Below, in pieces: positions 1-7,730 of a DNA stretch of 64,000 nt. The notes under the pieces are model-generated. The model did no database searches and was not told where the DNA came from. It worked only from the letters and a program-made list of their open reading frames with translations. Every line of letters begins with the position of its first letter. Within the stretch, counting starts at the first letter, position 1. A program made the position numbers and the translations under genes. This stretch comes from UBA10649 sp965278965 (GTDB lineage Bacteria > Actinomycetota > Actinomycetes > S36-B12). The stretch covers positions 558,001-622,000 of the forward strand of contig OZ257127.1 of NCBI GenBank assembly GCA_965278965.1, written 5' to 3'.

Positions 1-132
1 GAAGGACAGGTGGTTGCTCGCGAAGATGGCCGGGCCCTCGGCGGGCACGCGATCCATGCCCTCGACCCAGGGGCGGAACAGCACCCGCAGCCACGGGCCG
101 ACGAGCACGTACTTCAGGAACCAGTAGAGCAC
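1..132 (-). CDS. plsC: 1-acylglycerol-3-phosphate acyltransferase, N-terminal fragment
   Basis: Only the first 44 codons lie in the window; the gene runs off the left edge on the minus strand. The peptide begins with a hydrophobic stretch (YWFLKYVLVGPWLRVLF) and then reads VPAEGPAIFASNHLSF, which is the start of the acyltransferase fold, with the N-H of the NHx4D catalytic box; the Asp would lie beyond the edge. The family transfers an acyl chain to lysophosphatidic acid at the membrane in phospholipid synthesis. The GTG start at 132 is preceded by AAAGG at a normal distance. The identification rests on a short segment but the motif is typical. Confidence 0.75.
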   Translation of the reverse strand, partial: MLYWFLKYVLVGPWLRVLFRPWVEGMDRVPAEGPAIFASNHLSF

Positions 133-210
133 CCGGCCGCCTTTCGCATCGGGTGGCACACTAGTCGCAGATCCGGCCGAAGCCGGGTGAGCACGCTCGA
201 AAGGACCCCC

Positions 211-957
211 ATGGCCGTCGTGCCCGGAGCGGAGCCCTGGTCCGCCGATGGCGACGGCACCGGCATCCTGCTGGTCCACGGGTTCACCGGGTCGCCCGCC
301 TCCATGACACCGTGGGCGCGAGAGCTCGCCGCGAAGGGCTGGACCGTCCGCGTCCCGCGCCTGCCCGGCCACGGCACGCAGTGGCAGGACATGAACCTGA
401 CGACCTGGCACGACTGGTACGCCGAGGTCGACGGAGCCTTCCGCGAGCTGCAGGGCCGTTGCTCACGGGTGTTCGTGATGGGGCTGTCGATGGGCGGCAC
501 GCTCACGCTGCGGCTGGCCGAGGACGCCGGCGACGCGGTGGCCGGCATCGTCCTGGTCAACCCATCGGTGCACAGCGAGCGGATCGACCGGTTCCTTCTC
601 CCCCTCGCTCAGCGGTTCATCCCGTCGTTCCCCGGCATCTCCAACGACATCGCCAAACCCGGTCAGGACGAGATCGCCTACCGGCGCATCCCGCTCAAGG
701 CCGCGTACTCGCTGTCGCACCTGTGGCAGCTGACGAAGGCGGACATCGGCAAGGTCACCGCGCCGGTCCTGCTCCTGCACAGCGCGACCGACCATGTCGT
801 GGAGCCGTCGAACGCCGCTTTCGTCCTGGCGAACGTGAGCTCAGCCGACACCACCGAGGTCGTCCTGCCCGACTCGTACCACGTGGCGACGCTGGACTAT
901 GACGCGCCGGTCATCGTCCGCGACAGCATCGCCTTCGTCGAGCGGCTGAGCGCATGA
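211..957 (+). CDS. alpha/beta-hydrolase, carboxylesterase/monoacylglycerol lipase type
   Basis: A 248-residue serine hydrolase. It has the oxyanion strand GILLVHGFTGSPASM near residue 23, the nucleophile elbow GLSMGG near residue 91, the acid in LLLHSATDHVVEP and the histidine in DSYHVATLDYD, so a full Ser-Asp-His triad is present. Size and motifs fit the Est30-like carboxylesterase/monoacylglycerol lipase group. No signal peptide, so probably cytoplasmic. The ATG at 211 follows AAAGGA; the reading frame stays open upstream but without lipase-like sequence. It overlaps the next gene by ATGA. Its position beside plsC suggests lipid turnover, but the substrate is unknown. Confidence 0.85.
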   Translation: MAVVPGAEPWSADGDGTGILLVHGFTGSPASMTPWARELAAKGWTVRVPRLPGHGTQWQDMNLTTWHDWYAEVDGAFRELQGRCSRVFVMGLSMGGTLTLRLAEDAGDAVAGIVLVNPSVHSERIDRFLLPLAQRFIPSFPGISNDIAKPGQDEIAYRRIPLKAAYSLSHLWQLTKADIGKVTAPVLLLHSATDHVVEPSNAAFVLANVSSADTTEVVLPDSYHVATLDYDAPVIVRDSIAFVERLSA

Positions 958-1403
958 GCGAGCCCGGGCCGCCGGACGCGGCAGGTCGATCGGGGTTGCC
1001 CGAGCACGAGCAGCGGGCGTGGGACGCGATCGTCGCCGACCTGCGCGGGCAGCTCAACCTCGGCCCGGCCTTCCCGGCCGAGCGCTCGGACCCGGCGGTC
1101 CCGACGGCGGGCGACCACCCCGATCCGTTGGCGGACCCCGTCGAGCTCGACGACGCCGACGACGAGGGGCACCGGTACGTGCCGCCGGAGCCCCCTCCGC
1201 TGCCCCGGCCTGCCGACACAGGCGCACGCCTGTCGTGGGCCGCGGTGGTCATCGGCCCGGTCATGGCGATCGGGGCCAACCTGCTGAGCTGGGACGACTG
1301 GGTCGTCGGGGCCGGCATCGCCATCACGGTCGGCGGGTTCGTGGCGCTCATGGCCCGCCGCACCGACCGGGAGGACGACGGCAACGACGGGGCCGTCGTC
1401 TGA
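954..1403 (+). CDS. small membrane protein of unknown function
   Basis: A 149-residue protein starting inside the stop codon of the esterase gene (ATGA), so the two are translationally coupled. The N-terminal half is hydrophilic, with LPEHEQRAWDAIVADL near residue 18, a helix resembling the start of actinobacterial DUF3040 proteins, followed by an acidic Pro-rich linker. The C-terminal third holds two predicted membrane helices (AAVVIGPVMAIGANLL and VVGAGIAITVGGFVALM) and a charged tail. I do not recognise a function; the DUF3040 resemblance is only to the first helix. Confidence 0.7.
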   Translation: MSEPGPPDAAGRSGLPEHEQRAWDAIVADLRGQLNLGPAFPAERSDPAVPTAGDHPDPLADPVELDDADDEGHRYVPPEPPPLPRPADTGARLSWAAVVIGPVMAIGANLLSWDDWVVGAGIAITVGGFVALMARRTDREDDGNDGAVV

Positions 1404-1432
1404 GCCTTCAGCGCCCCACGCCCCGGCATCAT

Positions 1433-1438
1433 TAGGGT
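1433..1438 (+). promoter_or_regulatory. -10 element before the LacI-family gene
   Basis: TAGGGT fits the actinobacterial TANNNT -10 pattern. It would start a transcript with a leader of about 10 nt that still carries GGGAGGG just before the ATG at 1456. Assignment is by pattern only. Confidence 0.4.
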
Positions 1439-1455
1439 GCCATCCGGGAGGGCCG

Positions 1456-2517
1456 ATGGCGACGATCGCTGACGTGGCTCGCGAGGCTGGCGTCTCGCGA
1501 AGCACAGTCTCGTCCGTGCTGACCGGCAAGAAGTTCGTGCGTCCGGCGACCCGCGAGCGCATCGAGAAGGCGATCGAGCAGCTCTCGTTCTCCGTGAACT
1601 CCGGTGCCCGGGCGCTCGCAACGTCCCGCACCCAGATCATCGGCGTGATCGTCCAGCTGCACGGGGCCGAGTTCGGCCCGGCTCTCGCGCCGTTCCTCGT
1701 CTCGTTGTCCGACGCCGCGCGCGTCGCCGGGTACGACGTCCTCCTCGTGACCGAGCAGGACGCGCTCGCCGCGATCCGTCGGCTTGCCGTCGAGCGTCGC
1801 GTCGACGGTCTCATCCTGCTCAACATCGTCGACGACGACCCCCGGCTGGCCACCGTGCGGAAGCACGACCTGCCCGCAGTCCTCCTCGGGATGCCGAACG
1901 ACACCGGCGGCGTCGACGCCGTCGACCTGGACTTCGGCGCGGCCGCTCGAAAGCTCGTCGACCACCTCTACGAACGCGGCCACCGCGATGTCCTGTTCGT
2001 CCGGTGGGCCCCGCAGATGTTCGACGAGCGCAACTCGTTCGTGCTGAGGTTCAACGACGCCGCGCTGTCGCGGGCAGCCGAGCTAGGCATGCGGCTGCGG
2101 CCGGTCGACTGCCCGGTCGAGCCGGAGCTCGTGCCGGCCGCCCTCGTCGCCGCGTTGTCCGACCGCGGCGAAGCCACGGCGGTGCTCGTCCACGACGACG
2201 CCGCGACCGCGCTGATGCCCTCCGCATTGAGCACGCTCGGCCTGGCCGTGCCTGCGGACCTCTCCGTCGTCAGCATCCACTCGGCCGAGCTGGGCAGGGC
2301 GTTCGCGCTGCCGTTCACGTCGGTGGAGACCGTGCCGGGCCTGGTGTCCGAGGCGGCCGTCCGCGCACTGCTGCGCCGGATCGACTCCGACGACAGCGAC
2401 GGCGCCGGCGTCGTGCACGAGCTGCTCGACCCGACGATCACCGATCGCGGCAGCGTGCGCCGGCGCCGGCCCACGCGCGCGCGCCGTGGGCCGGCTGCCT
2501 CCCGTAGACCGGTCTGA
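1456..2517 (+). CDS. LacI-family transcriptional regulator
   Basis: A 353-residue regulator. Residues 2-22 read TIADVAREAGVSRSTVSSVL, the LacI helix-turn-helix, followed by the hinge helix region (SVNSGARALATSRT) and a periplasmic-binding-protein-like effector domain opening with IIGVIVQLHG. A Shine-Dalgarno GGGAGGG stands just before the ATG. It lies directly upstream of a carbohydrate ABC importer and a glycosidase, and two identical palindromes at 2557-2596 between this gene and the importer are its likely operators. By family it should repress the importer operon until a sugar or sugar phosphate binds. The basic, Arg-rich tail after about residue 335 is unusual but short. Confidence 0.92.
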   Translation: MATIADVAREAGVSRSTVSSVLTGKKFVRPATRERIEKAIEQLSFSVNSGARALATSRTQIIGVIVQLHGAEFGPALAPFLVSLSDAARVAGYDVLLVTEQDALAAIRRLAVERRVDGLILLNIVDDDPRLATVRKHDLPAVLLGMPNDTGGVDAVDLDFGAAARKLVDHLYERGHRDVLFVRWAPQMFDERNSFVLRFNDAALSRAAELGMRLRPVDCPVEPELVPAALVAALSDRGEATAVLVHDDAATALMPSALSTLGLAVPADLSVVSIHSAELGRAFALPFTSVETVPGLVSEAAVRALLRRIDSDDSDGAGVVHELLDPTITDRGSVRRRRPTRARRGPAASRRPV

Positions 2518-2556
2518 CGGACTGCACCGCCTCCGTCAAGGTCACAAGTCGATAAC

Positions 2557-2572
2557 AGCGAACCGGTTCGCT
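2557..2572. promoter_or_regulatory. LacI-family operator O1
   Basis: The 16-bp perfect palindrome AGCGAACCGGTTCGCT has the central CG typical of LacI-family operators (GAACCGGTTC core). Its last base overlaps the proposed -35 box at 2572-2577. An identical copy follows 23 bp downstream, centre to centre. Confidence 0.8.
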
Positions 2573-2600
2573 TGAAACCAGCGAACCGGTTCGCTGGAAT
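2572..2600 (+). promoter_or_regulatory. promoter of the carbohydrate importer operon
   Basis: TTGAAA at 2572-2577 and TGGAAT at 2595-2600 are separated by 17 bp, the optimal spacing. Both elements are interleaved with the two LacI palindromes. The predicted transcript leader runs about 110 nt to the TTG start at 2720. Confidence 0.5.
2579..2596. promoter_or_regulatory. LacI-family operator O2
   Basis: This second copy of the palindrome is perfect over 18 bp (CAGCGAACCGGTTCGCTG). It fills the spacer between the proposed -35 and -10 elements and enters the -10, so occupation would block RNA polymerase directly. Confidence 0.8.
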
Positions 2601-2719
2601 GGGTGCACTCGACAGTGAGCTCGTGCCAGCGTGGCCTGCCGCCCTGGACCACACCCACAGCCGAGGGGTGCCAGCGGATCCCCCGCGTGTATCCCGGAGA
2701 ACTCGGAGAGGAGTTCGCG

Positions 2720-4024
2720 TTGAAGAGATCGACAACAACCCTGCTCGGTTGCACTGTTGCCGCCGTCGGCCTGATGGGCTCGCTGACCGCCTGCAGCAGC
2801 AGCTCCAGCAGCGAGTCCAGCACGTCCCCCGCCACCTCCGCCGCTGCCGGGTCGGCAGCAGCACCGGCGACCGGAGACGCCGCCCCGGCCCTCACCACCG
2901 TCAACGTCTGGGATCCCTACCCCCAGCGCGACGAGACCTCGGACTGGGCCAAGTACCTGCAGGCGTGCGCGCCTGCCGGCACGACGCTGGTGCGCACCTC
3001 GGCCGCGACCAGTGACCTGCTCAACAACCTCACCACCGCGGTCAAGGCGGGCAACGCCCCGGACGTCATCCTCCTGGACAACCCGGCGGTCCCGGATGCG
3101 GCCAGCTCGGGCCTGCTGGCACCGGCGAGCGACGTCGGGATGGACACCTCCGGGTTCGACCCGAACCTGGCCGGCCCCGGAATGGTCGACGGCGTCACGT
3201 ACGGCGTCCCGATCGGTGCCAACACTCTCGGCCTCTACTACAACGCGGACGTGCTCAAGAAGGCAGGCGTCGACCCGGCCAGCATCACCAACTGGGAGAC
3301 CTTGAACGCCGCGCTTGCGAAGGTGACGGACGCGGGCTCCAAGGGGATCACCTTCTCCGGCATCACCGGTGAAGAGGGCGTCTTCCAGTTCCTGCCGTGG
3401 TTCTGGGGTGCCGGTGCGACCCTCGACTCCCTCGGCTCGGACCAGGCCGTCGCTGCCGGCCAGCTGGTGTCGGACTGGATCGGCAAGGGCTACGCACCGA
3501 AGTCGGCAATCACCGACAACCAGTCGGCGTCGTGGGACCTGTTCCTGACCGGCGACTACGGGTTCGCCGAGAACGGCTCGTGGTTCGCGAAGGACGCATC
3601 ACAGCTGAAGGACTTCACCGCCGTCGCGATGCCCCTGCCGGGCAAGGACAGTGGCGCTGCTCCGGCACCGACCGGTGGTGAGTTCGTCCTCGCCCCGCTC
3701 CAGAACGAGGACGCGGCAGCGCACTACGCCAACGCCGCCGCGGTGATCAACTGCCTGGTGGGCAAGGACAACCAGGTGAAGACCGCGGACGCCCTCGGGT
3801 ACTTCGCTGCCAACAAGGATCTGCGCGCGGCTCAGGTCGCCTCGGATCCGATCTGGGCCCCGTGGGCCGCGTCGATCGAGAGCGCCCAGGGCCGTACCAC
3901 CGACCTCGGTGCCGGGTACACCGAGGCGTCGGCCACCCTGTCCACGGCGCTGCAGGCTGCCCTGAACGCGGCCGGCGACCCGGCTGCCGTCCAGCAGGCA
4001 TTCCAGCAGGCCGGCCAGGGCTGA
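2720..4024 (+). CDS. carbohydrate ABC transporter substrate-binding lipoprotein
   Basis: A 434-residue extracellular solute-binding protein (family 1). The start is a TTG at 2720 with GGAGAGGAG six bases upstream; this places a Lys-Arg n-region, a hydrophobic stretch and the lipobox LTAC with the lipidated Cys at residue 25, then a Ser/Ala-rich linker. The mature part has the sugar-binder features NAPDVILLDNPA, GVPIGANTLGLYYNADVLKKAG and W-rich segments. It should bind a sugar or oligosaccharide outside the membrane and deliver it to the permeases that follow. A stable hairpin right after the stop probably keeps its mRNA level above that of the permeases. Confidence 0.93.
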   Translation: MKRSTTTLLGCTVAAVGLMGSLTACSSSSSSESSTSPATSAAAGSAAAPATGDAAPALTTVNVWDPYPQRDETSDWAKYLQACAPAGTTLVRTSAATSDLLNNLTTAVKAGNAPDVILLDNPAVPDAASSGLLAPASDVGMDTSGFDPNLAGPGMVDGVTYGVPIGANTLGLYYNADVLKKAGVDPASITNWETLNAALAKVTDAGSKGITFSGITGEEGVFQFLPWFWGAGATLDSLGSDQAVAAGQLVSDWIGKGYAPKSAITDNQSASWDLFLTGDYGFAENGSWFAKDASQLKDFTAVAMPLPGKDSGAAPAPTGGEFVLAPLQNEDAAAHYANAAAVINCLVGKDNQVKTADALGYFAANKDLRAAQVASDPIWAPWAASIESAQGRTTDLGAGYTEASATLSTALQAALNAAGDPAAVQQAFQQAGQG

Positions 4025-4028
4025 CAGC

Positions 4029-4063
4029 TCGTGCGGCGGCCCGGAGTCCGGGCCGCCGCACGA
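4029..4063 (+). terminator. intercistronic hairpin after the binding-protein gene
   Basis: A perfect 16-bp stem (4029-4044 with 4048-4063) with a 3-nt loop begins 5 bases after the stop codon and ends 28 bases before the permease start. There is no T-run, so it is more likely a partial attenuator or 3'-end stabiliser than a full stop, as is common after binding-protein genes in importer operons. Confidence 0.7.
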
Positions 4064-4091
4064 CACCACCCACGGACAGGGCGGAATCGCA

Positions 4092-5060
4092 GTGACGAAC
4101 GAGACGGTGGCGCTGCCCGACGTGACGCGGGAATCGACCGGTCGCGACGAACCGGTCGCGCGACGGCGGTTCCGCCGCTCCCCTCGGTTCTGGGCCGCGC
4201 TCGGGTTCGTGTCGCCGCTGGTGCTCTACCTCGTCCTGTTCTACGCGGTGCCCCTGTACGAGAACGTCAGCATGAGCCTGCACCGCTTCACGCGGGCGAC
4301 GTTCGTCACGGGCGACGCCCCCTTCGTCGGCCTCGACGTGTACCGGGAGGTGCTGGGATCGTCGCAGTTCTGGCCGACCGTCTGGCACACCGCGTTGTTC
4401 GTGGTGGTCTCACTGGCCTTCCAGTACACGATCGGCCTGGCGCTGGCCGTCTTCTTCTACCGCAGCTTCCCGTTGTCCGGCCTGCTCAGGGCGCTCTTCC
4501 TGGTGCCGTGGCTGCTGCCGATCATCGTGTCGGCCACGACCTGGCAATGGATGTTCGACGCCGACTCCGGGGTCATCAACCGACTTCTCGGCACCGTCGG
4601 GGTGGACCCCGTCTGGTGGCTGAACGCCGACCACTCCCTCGTCGCGGTCATCATCGCGAACATCTGGCTCGGGATCCCCTTCAACCTCGTGATCCTCTAC
4701 GCCGGCCTGCAGAACATCCCGACCGAGCTGTACGAAGCCGCCGCCGTCGACGGCGCAACGGGCTGGCGGCAGTTCTGGTCGATCACCTTCCCGCTCCTGC
4801 GACCGGTCACCGCGATCACGCTGCTGCTCGGGTTCGTGTACACGCTGAAGGTCGTCGACATCATCTGGATCATGACGTTCGGCACGGGGTCGTCGCAGAC
4901 GTTGGCGACCTGGGCGTACGGGATGGCGTTCGGCAAGGGAGCCTCGTCGGTCATCAAGTACTCGGAGGCGTCCGTGGTCGGCACGCTGCTGCTGATCGTC
5001 GCGCTGGTGATGGGCTTCGTCTACATCATGGTGCAGCGTCGTCAGGACAACCCCCGATGA
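4092..5060 (+). CDS. sugar ABC transporter permease (MalF-like)
   Basis: A 322-residue inner-membrane permease with an Arg-rich cytoplasmic N-terminus and six predicted helices. The conserved cytoplasmic EAA loop is present (YEAAAVDGATGWRQFW), which contacts the ATPase. The GTG start at 4092 is the first in-frame start after the hairpin. It overlaps the second permease gene by ATGA. No ATPase gene is found in this operon, so the pair probably uses a shared MsiK-type ATPase encoded elsewhere, as is usual in actinobacteria. Confidence 0.92.
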   Translation: MTNETVALPDVTRESTGRDEPVARRRFRRSPRFWAALGFVSPLVLYLVLFYAVPLYENVSMSLHRFTRATFVTGDAPFVGLDVYREVLGSSQFWPTVWHTALFVVVSLAFQYTIGLALAVFFYRSFPLSGLLRALFLVPWLLPIIVSATTWQWMFDADSGVINRLLGTVGVDPVWWLNADHSLVAVIIANIWLGIPFNLVILYAGLQNIPTELYEAAAVDGATGWRQFWSITFPLLRPVTAITLLLGFVYTLKVVDIIWIMTFGTGSSQTLATWAYGMAFGKGASSVIKYSEASVVGTLLLIVALVMGFVYIMVQRRQDNPR

Positions 5061-5875
5061 CCCCAGGGCGCCGCACGTGGGCGAAGACGGTGATCGGGCT
5101 CATCCTGGTCGCGATCATGCTGTTCCCGCTGTACTGGATGGTGAACGTCTCGCTGACCCGCCGCGAGGCGATCCGCGACGGCGACCTCTTCCCGCGGGCG
5201 TTCACGTGGGAGCACTACCGGACGGCATTCGGCGACCAGCTGCCGTACCTGGGCACCAGCATGCTCGTCGGCCTGGGCACCGTGGTGATCACGCTCGTGG
5301 TCGCGGCGCCGGCCGCGTACGCGCTGGCGCACCTGATCCGCCCGCGCCGGCGTTCGCTCAGCTTCGCACTGATCGTCGCGCAGATGGTCCCGGCGGTCGT
5401 CATGGCGCTGGGGTTCTACCAGGTCTACAGCGACCTGGGCTTCCTGGACACCCTGCCCGGGCTGATCGTCGCGGACTCCACTTTGGCCGTCCCGTTCGCG
5501 ATCTTGCTGTTCGAGGCGTTCATGCTGAGCATCCCCCCGGAGCTCCTGCAGGCCGCCGAGGTCGATGGGGCCTCGTACTGGCGGACGTTCCGGTCCATCG
5601 TCCTGCCGATGTCCCGGAACGCTGCGGTCACAGCCGCGTTGTTCGCGTTCTTGTGGTCCTGGTCGGACTTCTTGTTCGCCTCCACCCTCAACCGGGGCGG
5701 CGGCCTGCTCCGCCCGATCACCATGGGGATCTACGACTACATCGGATCCCAGAACCAGGAGTGGGGTCCGATGATGGCGACCGCGGTCCTCGCGTCGATC
5801 CCCACCGCCATCTTGATCGTCGTCGCCCAACGCTACGTATCCGCCGGCATAACCGCCGGCGCCGTGAAGGACTGA
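5057..5875 (+). CDS. sugar ABC transporter permease (MalG-like)
   Basis: A 272-residue partner permease starting in the ATGA overlap with the previous gene. It shows MLFPLYWMVNVSLT in the first helix and periplasmic entry, and the EAA loop LLQAAEVDGASYWRTF. Six helices are predicted. The frame is open upstream into the first permease gene, but that extension is out of frame with it and has no membrane character, so the ATG at 5057 is preferred. Confidence 0.92.
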   Translation: MTPGRRTWAKTVIGLILVAIMLFPLYWMVNVSLTRREAIRDGDLFPRAFTWEHYRTAFGDQLPYLGTSMLVGLGTVVITLVVAAPAAYALAHLIRPRRRSLSFALIVAQMVPAVVMALGFYQVYSDLGFLDTLPGLIVADSTLAVPFAILLFEAFMLSIPPELLQAAEVDGASYWRTFRSIVLPMSRNAAVTAALFAFLWSWSDFLFASTLNRGGGLLRPITMGIYDYIGSQNQEWGPMMATAVLASIPTAILIVVAQRYVSAGITAGAVKD

Positions 5876-5879
5876 ACCC

Positions 5880-7637
5880 GTGACCGATCACTCGTACGTC
5901 GACGTCACCGCTGCCGAAAGCCCCGTCGCGGTCGGGACGGGGGCCTTCGACATCCGGGAGATCCCGTTCTCCTGCCGGGGGTCGTGGCTGAACCTCTCCC
6001 CCGTCGTCGGCCTGCACACCTCCGTCGACGAGATCCACCTCGTGTCGCACGTCAACGGCATGCATGCGGTGGTGGAGCTCGCGCCGCGGGATGCGGGCGA
6101 GCCGGTGACCACCGAGTGGGTCGCCGAGCCGGCGTCGTTCCGCTGGCAGGCCGACGACGGCCGCTTCGTCGGCGTCGTCTTCGCGGGCACGCGTCGGCTG
6201 CTCCTGCGCGGTCGCGGGCTCCAGCTGATGATCACGGAGGCGGCCGGCGAGCTGACCCCGTTCACCGGTGCCTACCTGTTCGTCGACCCGGTCGACGACG
6301 CCTTCGTGCTGACCTCGTACGAGACCGGCCGCCGCTACCGGATCACGATGGTCGAGGGCTCCGCCCGAGCCACGGGCGTCGAGTCACTCGGGCGCGGCGA
6401 GCGGTCAGTACTGCTGGGTGAGCCCGGACAGGACTGGGTGGCCGAGCTCGTCGAGTCGACGAGCGACACCCCGATCCGGGGTCCAGGTCCGTCGTTCGAG
6501 CAGCTCGCCGACGAGCGCGCCCGGGAGTTCGACGACTTCGCGACGCGACTGGTCGCCTGGGAGCACCCGAGGGACCGGGCGGTGACGCGCGCGACGTACA
6601 CGCTGTGGTCCGCGACGGTGGCGCCGGAGGGCATGATCACGCGCGAGGCCGTCCTGATGTCCAAGCACTGGATGGACAAGGTGTGGTCCTGGGACCACTG
6701 CTTCAACGCGGTCGCTCTGGCTCCCGGCTGGCCCGACCTCGCACTCGATCAGTTCCTGCTGCCGTTCGACCACCAGGACGCCTCGGGAGCACTGCCGGAC
6801 TCCGTGACGCACTCGGAGGCCCTCTACAACTACGTCAAGCCGCCGGTGCACGGCTGGGCGTTCCGCCGGTTGCGCGCGCGGCTGCCGCGGCCGTTGTCGA
6901 TGATGGAGCTGGAGCTCGTCTACGAGCGACTGTCACGGTGGACCCGCTACTGGCTCGAGCACCGCCGGGCTGTCGGCCATCGGCTGCCCTACTACCAGCA
7001 CGGCAACGACAGCGGCTGGGACAACGCGACGACCTTCGACGCGGACCGCGTCATCGAGTCCCCGGACCTCGCCGCATTCTTGGTCATCCAGCTCGAAGTG
7101 CTTGCGGAGCTGGCCGACGAGCTCGGCCGCGCCGAGGCGGGCTGGACGCAGACCGCGGCGGACCTCCAGGACGCACTTGTGGCCCAGCTGTGGACGGAGG
7201 ACGGGTTCACCGCCGTGGGGGCGTTGTCCGGTCGCCGGAGCGGGACCACCAGCCTGCTGACCCTGCTGCCGCTCGTGCTCGGCGAGCGGCTTCCCGCCCA
7301 CATCCGAGCGTCCATGGCCGAGCAGGTGAGGGCTCACCTGACCCCGTACGGGCCCGCCACCGAGCGACCGTCCTCGCCGGAGTACGCGGACGACGGCTAC
7401 TGGCGGGGCCCGATCTGGGCGCCGTCGACGGCCATCGTGGAGGACGGTCTGCGGGTCTCGGGCTATCCCGAGCTGGCGGACGAGGTCAGCGACCGCTTCC
7501 GCGCGCTGTGCGAGCGATCCGGTTTCGCCGAGAACTTCGACGCGCTCACGGGCGAGGGCCTGCGGGACCGGGCGTACACCTGGACCGCCTCGGTCTACCT
7601 GACGCTCCGAGCGGACCGCGCCCACCGCCGCGCCTAG
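5880..7637 (+). CDS. GH63-type (alpha/alpha)6 glycosidase, cytoplasmic
   Basis: A 585-residue glycosidase of the trehalase/GH63/GH37-like clan. Residues 1 to about 200 form a beta-rich N-terminal domain; the rest is an (alpha/alpha)6 barrel. Barrel motifs include VWSWDHCFNAVA, FDHQDASGALPDS, the catalytic-acid segment GNDSGWDNATTF near residues 375-386, and GYWRGPIWAPS near the C-terminus. This set resembles glucosylglycerate and mannosylglycerate hydrolases and E. coli YgjK. There is no signal peptide, so it acts on what the importer brings in. The GTG start lies 4 bases after the permease stop. The true substrate is unknown. Confidence 0.85.
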   Translation: MTDHSYVDVTAAESPVAVGTGAFDIREIPFSCRGSWLNLSPVVGLHTSVDEIHLVSHVNGMHAVVELAPRDAGEPVTTEWVAEPASFRWQADDGRFVGVVFAGTRRLLLRGRGLQLMITEAAGELTPFTGAYLFVDPVDDAFVLTSYETGRRYRITMVEGSARATGVESLGRGERSVLLGEPGQDWVAELVESTSDTPIRGPGPSFEQLADERAREFDDFATRLVAWEHPRDRAVTRATYTLWSATVAPEGMITREAVLMSKHWMDKVWSWDHCFNAVALAPGWPDLALDQFLLPFDHQDASGALPDSVTHSEALYNYVKPPVHGWAFRRLRARLPRPLSMMELELVYERLSRWTRYWLEHRRAVGHRLPYYQHGNDSGWDNATTFDADRVIESPDLAAFLVIQLEVLAELADELGRAEAGWTQTAADLQDALVAQLWTEDGFTAVGALSGRRSGTTSLLTLLPLVLGERLPAHIRASMAEQVRAHLTPYGPATERPSSPEYADDGYWRGPIWAPSTAIVEDGLRVSGYPELADEVSDRFRALCERSGFAENFDALTGEGLRDRAYTWTASVYLTLRADRAHRRA

Positions 7638-7664
7638 CAACCGCCTCGCGTAGCACCGCCGAGA

Positions 7665-7721
7665 CGCCTTGAATGGTCGCTAAACACGCCTCTGGACGGG
7701 TTTTAGCGACCATTCAAGGCG
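7665..7721. terminator. long perfect inverted repeat between convergent genes
   Basis: Two 20-nt arms (7665-7684 and 7702-7721) are perfectly complementary around a 17-nt loop, placed between the stop codons of the glycosidase gene (plus) and the ROK kinase gene (minus). It can fold from either strand, so a bidirectional terminator is the natural reading. The arms are not GC-only (core TTGAATGGTCGCTAAA) and there is no clear T-run. Confidence 0.7.
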
Positions 7722-7730
7722 CGTCGGGGG

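Noticed and set aside
4031..5875. 614-residue single permease frame
   Set aside because: Its first 340 codons run out of frame over the first permease gene and are Arg-rich without helices. Two separate overlapping permease genes fit the family.
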